NCBI RefSeq assembly: GCF_900188005.1
Contig: NZ_FZNR01000009.1
Span: forward strand, 124,001-188,000
Source of the DNA: Actinoplanes regularis
GTDB taxonomy: Bacteria > Actinomycetota > Actinomycetes > Mycobacteriales > Micromonosporaceae
Direction: 5' to 3'
Length of the DNA: 64,000 nt
How positions within the stretch are numbered: position 1 is the stretch's first letter; every line of letters starts with the position of its first letter. The notes beneath the pieces were generated by a model. That model had not been told where the DNA came from. It ran no database searches and was given only the letters and a program-made list of their open reading frames with translations. The position numbers and the translations under genes are program-made. Below are positions 16,422-26,100 of the stretch, one piece after another.

Positions 16422-16823
16422 CTAACCCTTCGGCCCAGAGTCGCCGATTCCCGCCTCGCGACGAAACACCTCGACGGCAGCCGGCTCCCTCTCGATCAGA
16501 TCATCGTGATGATCTGGATCATGAATGAGCGACGGATACCCCCAAAGAGCCAACACTGGACCGCCATTCTCCACCACGGCGAACTCCCAATGAGCCGGCA
16601 ACGCACCGTCCACGACGCGGAACAGGCTGATCGGCACCCAATACGACCAACCCGTGTCAACCACCACCAGGACATTCAGCCCATAGGTCGACAACTCCAT
16701 AGCATGCGCACGGTACTCATTCCCGACGGTGATGTTGAACCGCGAGAACGGCGTGTTACCCGATGCCGCCAGCACGTCGGGAGGCAGGTCCCGACCCTGG
16801 CTGCCAACGCTAACGAGCTTCAC
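16422..16823 (-). CDS. Candidate immunity protein for the RHS toxin
   Basis: A 133-residue cytoplasmic-looking protein from GTG 16823, overlapping the RHS stop by four bases (GTGA). It is acidic toward the C-terminus (HDPDHHDD) with several aromatic strands (GWSYWVPISLFR, HWEFAVVENGG). No family was recognised. Position is the main evidence: small genes directly after an RHS-CT usually encode the cognate immunity protein, and coupled translation would protect the producer. Base composition is lower in GC than nearby housekeeping genes, as is common for exchangeable toxin-immunity ends. Confidence 0.65.
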   Translation of the reverse strand: MKLVSVGSQGRDLPPDVLAASGNTPFSRFNITVGNEYRAHAMELSTYGLNVLVVVDTGWSYWVPISLFRVVDGALPAHWEFAVVENGGPVLALWGYPSLIHDPDHHDDLIEREPAAVEVFRREAGIGDSGPKG

Positions 16824-17155
16824 TCGGGATCTTTCCTATCCTTGAACTTGAAATCGTCATAGACGCCCATGCTCGGGTTATGCACGTAGTGGATCTCAAC
16901 GTGGTTGACCTCCTGGGACATCTTCACCCAGCCGTCATCGTGATTCCATCTCGTATCTTCCATCTTAGTGGAAAGACGGACCCCGAATTCTGGATTGGCC
17001 TTCGCCAGGTCCATTGCGTGCATCTCAGCCGGACTACCTACAGTTCTACCTGTAGATCCTCGCGACTTGAAGGGGGGAGGTGCCGCCTTAACGGGTTTCA
17101 GAATGACAGGCATGTCGTAGTTGCAGTAGCAATCATCTGCATGATCGCTGTTACC
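16820..17155 (-). other. Variable toxin tip (RHS-CT) after the Hint domain
   Basis: About 110 codons after the Hint-terminating VLVHNN. Cys-rich start (CGNSDHADDCYC), then a PPPFKSRGSTGRTVG linker, then a charged region with TRWNHDDGWVKMSQ and VEIHYVHNPSMG. No nuclease, deaminase or ADP-ribosyltransferase motif was recognised. It lies in the same position as known exchangeable toxin tips. Confidence 0.6.
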
Positions 17156-20100
17156 GCACTGGTTGTTATGGACCAGAACCGGCGTATCGCCGGTCACCAC
17201 GTAGTAGGTGTGGATATTGGCGACCGTGAGGTCGCGCATCTCCTTGGTGTCGTCGTAGTTGCGGACCTCGTTCACGATGACGTCGCCGCGGCCCTCGACC
17301 TTGAGGTGGTCGCCGGGCTTGAGGTCCTTGGCCTCGGCCCAAGCCTTGGTGGTGTCGTTCCAGAACGGGTGGTTCTGGGTGGTGTTCAGGGTCGTGGACT
17401 TGCCGTCCTGATCCTTGACCGTGACGTCGGAGAACTGGTGGTCGGTGTTGCGGTGCAGCTCGGTGATCGACTGCTCGGACGACTTGCCCGTCTCCGGGTC
17501 AGTCGCCATGACCTTGTCGCCGACATTGACGTCCTGGATCGGCCGTGTCGAACCGTCGGCCATCAGAACCTTGGTACCCGGGTCGAAGCTGTGCTTACGC
17601 CCCTTCACCGGGCACCCACCGCCACCACCGATGCCGGGGATCAGGCCGGTAACCATCGGAAGGCCGCCGCTGGAGGAAGCTGAGCCTCCGCCAGAAGGCG
17701 CGCTGCCAGCCGGGGAACCGCCCTTGCCGCCGCCCTTCTTCTTGCCGCCGCCGAGGAGAGACCCCAGGCCGGGGACCATGCTCAGGGCTGCGGACTTGGT
17801 GTCGACCCGGCCGGTGGTAACGGCCTGGTTGAAGACCTCTTCGACGCCGTTTTCGACGGCCTCGGTAGCCATGCGACCGAAGAGGCCGGTGCCGACCTTG
17901 CCGGCGACCAGGGTGCCGATCTTGCCGGCGATAGCACCGCCGGCGCCGCCGATCAGGCCGGAGATCGCGCCGGTGCCCAGTGAGCCGAGGGCGTCGCCGA
18001 ACGAGTGGATGTTGCCCTGGGCGGCGTCCTTGGCCAGGTTGACCAGGGCCGAGGCGCCGACCATGCAGGCCACCGCACCCGCGCCGGCGGTCGCGGCCGT
18101 ACAGGCCATGCCGGCGAGGATGCCGACGCCGATCGCGGCGACCTCGATGATCGCGTCCTTGTGTTCGACGACGAACTTCTTGGTTGCCTTGGCCGCGTCC
18201 TTGATTGCCGCGACCGGGTTCTTGGCCACCCGTTTCGCGGCCGCGGTGACGAACTTGCCCGCCGCCTTGGCCTTCTTGACGACTGCCCTCGTGATCTTCG
18301 CCGCCTTGTGGGCGACGGCCTTCACGAACTTCTTGACCTTCTTCTTGATCTTGGCGACTTGTTTCTTCACGTACCGTTTCGCCGCGGACGCGTACCGCTT
18401 GACCTTCTTGATCACCCGGTGCGCGGCCTTCTTCACCGCCTTCGCCGCTCGGTGATAGGTGCTCTTCACCGCGCTCACCGAGCGGTGGTAGGCCGCTCGG
18501 GTGTACGAGTAAGCCGACGACACCGAGTGCGAGACGTACGACGAGACCGACGACACGCTGCGGCTCACGAAATTCGTGGCCTTCTTGAACACCGAACCGA
18601 AGCCCCAGTGGCCGGTCGGGTCGGTGACGGTGAGCGGGTTGGCGTCGCCGTACTGGTAGCGGTTGGCGTTGACCGAGTCACCGATCGGGCTGTTCGAGAC
18701 CGTGTCACGGGTGTCGAACTGACCGGTGTCGGTGTTGTACCAGCGGGCCATCATGTTGACCCGGCTGGTCGTGGTGTCAGTCCACTCCGACTGGTAGCCG
18801 AGGTTCCCGACCATCTGACCGGCGTTCGCGACCACCTTGCCCAGCGGGTCGTAGACCGTTGAACCGTCCAGCGCCGTGCCGGTCGCGGTGTACTGCGCGA
18901 CCACATCGTTGTGCAGGTCGGTCCAGGCCAGCTTGGTGGCACCACCGCTGCTGGCGGTCTCGGCAATCACCTGGTTCGCGGTACCGCGGACGTAGGTGGC
19001 CTGCCCATCCCTGGCCAGGTCATTATTGGAGCCGGTGTACGCGAACCCGTCCCGGATGACCCGGCCGAGCGCGTCGTACTGGTAGGTCTGCGTCCCGCCG
19101 TTGCGGTCACCCTGGGAGATGACCTGGTCGAACGCGTCCGCCTTGGTCAGCGTCGTGCCAGCGAAGCTGAGCGAGCCTCGGGCGGTGTAGTTGTAGTTCG
19201 TCCCGTCCGCCTTCAGCAGGCGGTTGCGGGCGTCGTACTCGAACAGCTTGCTGCCGTTCTGCAGCCGGTTGCCCGACTTGTCGTACGCGTACACCGTGGT
19301 GGCGGTCCCGTTGTTCCACGAGGTCAGCCGGTCGGCGTAGTCGTACGTGTAGGTGTTGGAGATCGTCTGACCGCCGAAGCCGGTGGTCTTCTTCGAGGTC
19401 AGATCGTCGTTGTCGTTCCAGCCGTACTCGATCTTCGCGATCGACGTGTTGGACGCCGAGAGCAGCTCGTCGCTCTTGAGTCGGTGCGCGTCGTCGTAAA
19501 GGAAGTTGCGGCTGGTGCCGGTCCCGTTGGCGATCTTCTTGACGTCGTTCAGAACGTCATAGCTGAACGTCTGGTCGACGTTCTTACCCGTGTTGGTCAG
19601 CTTCTGCAGCCGGCCCGCAGTGTCGTAGCCATAGTTCGTCGTCCCGGCCGCGTCGGTGCGCGAGGTCATCGCACCGTCGCCGTTGTAGGAGAACGAGGAG
19701 TTTCCGGACGGGCCGGTGAACGCCGTCGGCAGACCCCGGTCGTCGTAGGAGATCGTGTTGTCCCCGCCCACACCGGAGAACTTGGTGATCCGGCCGTCCT
19801 TGTCGTACCCGAACGTGCGGTCGACCGTGGCGGCCTCCGCGCCGGCACCGGACTGCCTGGTCAGCTGACCCATCAGGTCATAGGTGTTGCTGACCGTGAC
19901 CCCACCGGGCTGCAGCTGCTTGACCGCTCGGCCGGCCTTGTCGTAGACGACGAGGAACGTCCGGTCGGCCAGGTTCGGATGTGCGGCCGTCGAGGGTTCG
20001 ATCTGTGCGTCGGGCATGCCCCACGCGTTGTACGCGGTCCAGAACGCGTTGCCGCGGCCGTCGGTGAACCGGGTGCGGTTGCCCTCCAGGTCGTAGCCGA

Positions 20101-23100
20101 AGGTCGTCTCGATCGCGTCCGAGTCGTTGATCGGCTGGCGTTCCTTGGTCAGCATGCCGGTCGCGTCGTACTCGAACGTGGTCGTGTGCTTGCGCGGATC
20201 GACCGACGCGACCACGTTGCCGGCCGCGTCGTACTGGCTCGACTGGGTGGTCAGCAGCGTTCCGGTGGTGCTGTACTGGCTGCTGGACAGCGTCTGGCCG
20301 GCCATGTCGTACACGGTCGTGCCGTAGCTGTTGTCGGCCAGCGTGGTCCTCGTCGGGCGACCCAGACCGTCGTACGCGATCGTGGTCTTGTTGTTCGCAC
20401 CGTCGTAGGACTCGATCGTCTCGCCCAGCGCGTTGTACTTCACGCTCTGCGTGACGCCGGTCGGCGAGATCACCTTCGACACCTGGCCGTTGGTGTCGTA
20501 CTGGTACTGCGTCACGTGCGAGGCCAGACCCGACGACGTACGCACGTGCTGCTTGGTCTTGTCCTGCCGGCCCAGGTAGTCCCAGGTCGTCTCGGAGACC
20601 GCGCCGGTCGGGTCGGTCGCGGTAAGGACGTCACCGATCGAGTCGTACGTGTAGGTGGTCTCCCCGCCGTCGGCGGAGATCATCTTCGACAGCCGGTCCA
20701 GCTGGTCGTACTCGTAGCGGGTGATGTTGCCGTACGGGTCGGTGACGGTCTTCACCTCACCGGAGGTGGTGTAGGTGGTGGTCGTCTCCGTGGTGATCGG
20801 GTCCGACCCGTCCAGCGGGGTGTACTTCGGGCTGCGCTGCAGCGTCGGCTTGCCGTCGGCGTCGTAGTACGTCACCGACCAGTTGCCCAGCGCGTCCTTG
20901 GTGTCAGTGACCTCGCCGAACGTGTTGTAGCCGGTCCACGAGACCGCGTTCGCGACGCTCTCGCTGATCTCCCCGGTGCCGACCTTGAGCACCTGCTCGG
21001 CCTTGGCCGCCGGCGCGGTCGACTTGACCGCGTGACCGTCCTGGTCGTACGAGGTGTAGCTGGTGTTGCCCAGCGGGTCGGTCACCGAGGTGACGTTGTC
21101 TTCCTCGTCGTACGTGTAGCTGACCCGAGTGATCTTGTTGCTGGTCGCCGCGAGGGTCCCACCGGCCAGCGCCTTGACGTCGGTGGCCGACAGCGCCTGC
21201 TGGTACAGCTGGACGTCGCGGATGCTGCCCTTGAGGTTGTTCCCGAGGCTGGCGTTCCACATACCGGAGCCGATGTAGACCGGCCCGGCCGTCCCGAAGA
21301 TCGCGCCGGTGGAGGTGCTCTCCAGCGTGCCACCCACGTAGAGCTTCGCCGACTGGTCAGCCGGGTCGTAGACGCCGGTCAGGTGGGTCCAGGTACCGGC
21401 AGCCGGAACACTCGTCGAGAGCGCCTCGGTGCCGGAGCTGGTGTCGGCGGCGTCGTCGCTGACCACCATGAAGCGCCATTTGCCGCTGTCCGCGTCGTAG
21501 GAGAGGTCGTACGGGGACTGCTGCTTGCCGCCGCCGCCGGAGACAGCCCGGTAGAGCTGCGCCTTGTCGGCGAGCTTCACCCAGGCCGAGACGGTGAACG
21601 CCCGGCGGGTGTCGACGGTCGCGGTGTTGCCGGTCAGCGTCTCGTTGCCGGACAGGACGGCGGCGCCGCCGCTGTCGCTGCTCCAGGTCACCGTTCCGGA
21701 CGTGACGTCGGCCGGGCTGTTGCCGGCGCTGTCGGCGGCCCGGGTGCCGGAGCCGTCGTTGAGCTTCCAGCGGGCGACCGGGCTGACCGTGCCGGACACG
21801 TACTGGGTCTGCGCCAGGTTACGGCCGGCCTTGTCGTACAGCGCCTCGACCTTGCTCAGCACCGAGCCGGAGGCATCGCTCTGAGTCGTGCTCAGCGCGT
21901 GGTCGTCCTTGTCGTAGACGACGCTGGTGGTGCGCTTGAGCCCGTCCGGGTCCGCGGTCGAGGAGATCTCCCGGCCCGCGTTGTCGTACGTGTGCGTGGT
22001 CTTGGTCGTGTGGTTGTTGGTGTACTCGGTGGTGAGGTTGCCCGCGTCGTCGTACTCGTTCTCCTCGACGATGAACGAGCTCGTGCCGTCGGTGCGGACG
22101 ACCTTGTTCTCCAGGCCGTTGTCCGTGTAGGAGTGCTCGGTCGTCCAGCCCTGTGCGTCCACCTCGGACGACAGCCGGCCGGCGCCGTCATAGGTGTTGC
22201 GGGCGACCAGAAGATCCTTGGCGGCCTGCGGGTGGTTCGGGTCGCCGGTCCAGCCGAGCAGCCAGGTCTCGGTCAGGTTGCCGGCCGCGTCGTAGACGCT
22301 CTTGGTCACCGTGTTGTCCGGGCTGGTCTGGGTGACCATCCGGCCCAGGCTGTCGTACGTGAACGAGGTCGTCGCCAGACCCGGCGTGGTCGAGCTCGTC
22401 TCCTGGCCGTACTGGTTGTAGGTGTGCTTCTCGACGCGCGCGGTGTCACCGCCGGTCGAGTCCTCCTGGCGGACCTCGGTGATGTTGCTGTCCAGGTCGT
22501 AGACCGTGGTGGTGACCTCGGTGTGGGTCACGCCGGTGACCCGGTTGAGCACCCCCGGAGCGGTCTCGACGGTCTCCCGGTCCAACCGGTCGTACGCGTG
22601 CCCGGTGGTCACGCCGCTCGGATTGGTGGAGGACACCTCGGTCTCGGTGAGCACCCGGCCCAACGCGTCGTAGGTGAACTTGATGACCTTGCCGGACGGC
22701 TCGGTCACCTGCGCCACGTCACCGGACTTGAAGTACGTGACGGTCTGCGAACCGCCACCCGGCATGGTCACCTTCGTCGGCAGGCCGGCCGGCGGAGTGC
22801 CGCCGTCCGCGGCGACACTGTTCGAGTCGGTGAACGCGGTCCTGGTGACCCGGCCCTCCGGCTCGGTGACCGTGATCAGGTTGCCCTTGACGTCGTACTC
22901 GTTGCTGGTCAGGTACCGGTTGTCCGCCTCGGTGGTCGAACCGGCGCCACGAACCGTCAGCAGCAGGTCGTTCTTCGGGTTCGGGGTCAACGCGGTGGTG
23001 GTCGCGTCCGGGAAGTACGTGTAGTAGACCGACGAACACTTCTTCGCCGACTGGTCCTGACACGTGACCGACTGCTTGGTGTTGCCCCGGGCGTCCTGGA

Positions 23101-26100
23101 ACGTCTGGGTCAACATGCCGTTCGGGTCCCAGACCATGCTGGAGTAGCCGCCGACGTCGTACCCGTACTGGGTCGTCTTGCCGCGCTCGTCGGTCTGCGC
23201 CACGATCCGGTTGCCGTTGACCAGGTCGAAGTACGACAGCTGGGTGGCCCGGTTGCCGTCCGCGTCCGCCGGCGTGGTCACCGTGATCTGCGAGACCGGC
23301 ATCGCGATCGGCGTCTTGGTGCCGGCGACCATCGTCATCGACACCGGCGCGGTCTGCTTCGCCTTGATCACGTGGTCGGCGACCTGAGCGGCGCTCAGCG
23401 TGCTGTCGTAGAACGCGACCTCGGAGATCGAACCCGGCCACCAGCCGAACTCGGCGGTGCCGTGCGAGGCCCAGTTGCCCGACCAGCGGCCGGACCCGAC
23501 GTACGCGTGCACCGCGGTGGTCGCGACCGGAGCCTTGGCCAGCGTGGTGCCGACCTGCACACCGTCCAGGTACAGCGCCTGCGTGGTGGTCGACGCGGCC
23601 AGCGCGACGTGGTGCCAGTTGCCGTCGTTGACGGTGCCCGTCGTGGTGATCTGGTTGGCGGTCGCGGTCGAGCCGGACCAGAGACCACCCCGCAGCTTGC
23701 CGTCGACGCCGACATACAGCGCCGGGGTCCAGGGGCCGACCGCAGCCGTACCGATCACGTCGCCCTGGTAACCGAACAGCACACCACCCTTGGTGCTGCT
23801 CTTCGGCATCTTGAACCACATCTCGACGCTGTTCGGGCCGGTGGTCGGCACGTCGTCGGACGGCAGTTCGAGGTACGAGGTGGCGCCGTCGAAGGTCGCC
23901 GCGGTCGCGTCGGTGAACGGGCCGGCCTGGCCGACCTGCACCGCGTTGTACACCGCGGTCCCACCGGCCGCCTCGTTCAGCGGGTCAGCCGCGTTCTGGT
24001 CGTCACCGAGCCGCCAGTAGTCCTTGGGCTTGGCGCCCAGCACCGCACCGGCGTAGACCAGGCTGCTGCCGGCCACCGTCGGCTCGGCCAGCGTCCACGT
24101 CCCACCGTTCTCGTCGACGACCGACGCGACCCGGCCGGTGTTCTTGTCGTAGCTGGCCTTGGCGGTGATGCCGCCGCTGGGCCTGGTGACGGTGGAGAGC
24201 ACCGGCTGGGTGGCCCGGCCGGACGTGTTCAGCTTGGTCACCATGTCGGTGGTCAGCGTCTGGTTGTAGACGGCCACGTCGGCGATCGACCCGGAGAACC
24301 AGGACGGGGTCGCCGGCGAGACGCCGCTGTTCGCGTGGTCCGGCCAGGTGCCACCGATGTAACCCACACCGATGTTGATGTTGGCAGCGCCGTTCGTGAC
24401 CGGGAAGATCGTGCCGGCCAGCGTCGCCTCGGCCACGCCGTCCAGGTAGAGCGTCTGCGAGTCACCGGCACCGGCCAGCACCACGTGGTGCCACTTGGCG
24501 TCGGTCACCGTGGTGGTCGACTTCATCGCCTGCTGGGCGGTGCCCATCCAGAACTCGCCGCGCAGCTTGCCGTTCTTGTCGATGTACAGCGCCGGCGTGT
24601 AGTTGCCGGTGGTGCTGCCCTTGCTGATCGGGTCGCCGTTGTAGCTGAACAGCACACCACCGGGGGTGGAGGTGTTGAACCACATGCTGACCGACTGGTA
24701 CTGGCCCTCGGCGATCAGGTTCGCCGGTAGCTGCACATACGAGTTGGTGCCGTTGAAGCCTGCGGTGGTCGGTCCGGCCGCGGCGAGCGGGCCGGCCTGG
24801 CCGAGGTTCACGTTGACGTAGCGGGCGGCGTCGATGCCGGCGTTCGACAGGACGCGGCTCTTCGCCACGGTCGCGCCGGCCGCCTCGTTGAACGGCCAGT
24901 ACGTCTCCGGGTCCAGGTTCAGCACGGTGGTGCCGTGCTGCGCGGTCTGCTCGTAGCCGTACGCCCAGCAGTGCTGGTAGTCGTTGGGCTGGCAGACCTG
25001 GGCCAGGCGGTCGCCGGTGTAGCTGTACGTCCAGGTGTTGGCGCTGTTGGCGTCGTTCGCGTCGGTGCGGTCGGTCGCCACCGCCGACACGTGCGAGAAG
25101 CCCGCGCCGGTCGGCTTGGCCCAGAGGACCGTGAGCTTGCGACCGGAAGCACCGGTCAGCGTCGACGGATTGCCGTCCGTGCCGTACGCGATCGCCAGCG
25201 TGCGCCCGTTGGCGTCGGCGACCGCGGACAGCCGGAACACCTTGGCCCCGGTCAGACCGGTGTCCTTGCCGAAGGTGTAGACCGTCGCGTCCTTGTCGGT
25301 CAGCTTGTAGCCGGTGACCGTGGTGCCGCTCTTGATCTCCTCGAAGGTCGAGAACCGACCCGACGGCGGAATGAACGTGCCGGCCGAATTACGCCCGAAC
25401 GCCACCTCCTCACCGGTCGGATAGGTGATCCGGACCGACTGCATGGTGCCCGCCGCGTCCAGCACCTGAGTCGTCTTGGCGTCGAGGATGCTCGACCAGC
25501 CGGTGCCGAACGCCGTGTCGGTCCGGGTGTCCAGGCTGTTGTAACTACGGTTGATCGCCAGCGACGGGCCGACCGTGGCGACGTTCGCGTCGGTCGCCGA
25601 CGTCGTGTAGTTACCGATGCTGGAGTCGAACCCCTTGCCGCCGTTCTGCGCCAGGTTGCTGGTCACCGCCGGCTGCGGAACATTCGTGGTGAATGCGTAC
25701 GCCGGGGTGTATGCGCCGTAGGCGGACTGGTCGTACGGCCGAACCGTGTACAGGTACGTCTGGTTCCAGGCGAGTTTGCCCGCCGGAACCGTCCACGACG
25801 AGGAAACCGCCGGCGACGTCGCGATTGTCGTCGCGCCGTCCCCGCTGAGCACCGTGAAGACGTAGGTCAGGCCCTTGCCCGGCCAGTTGTCCGAGTCATG
25901 GCCCTTGACCAGCAGTTCCGGGGTGAGCGTGGAGATCACCGAGTTGTTCGCCGGGTAGCGGACGTCAACCTGCGGCAGCACGTTGTTGCTGTAGGTGACC
26001 GAGAGCTCCGGCTTGTACGCGCCCGAGGAGAAGTTCGCCGCGGTGAACCGCTTCCACGAGTAGTTGTCGGTCTCCGAGGTGGTCAGCGCCAGACCGTAGT

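Noticed and set aside
16820..17155. HNH or other nuclease in the RHS tip
   Set aside because: Histidines and aspartates are present, but no H-N-H, GIY or deaminase spacing could be matched.
18911..24730. A 1939-codon plus-strand open frame opposite the RHS gene
   Set aside because: It lies wholly inside the RHS coding region in an antisense frame. Its composition is Val/Arg/Gly-rich as expected from antisense of GC-rich codons, and no domain is visible.
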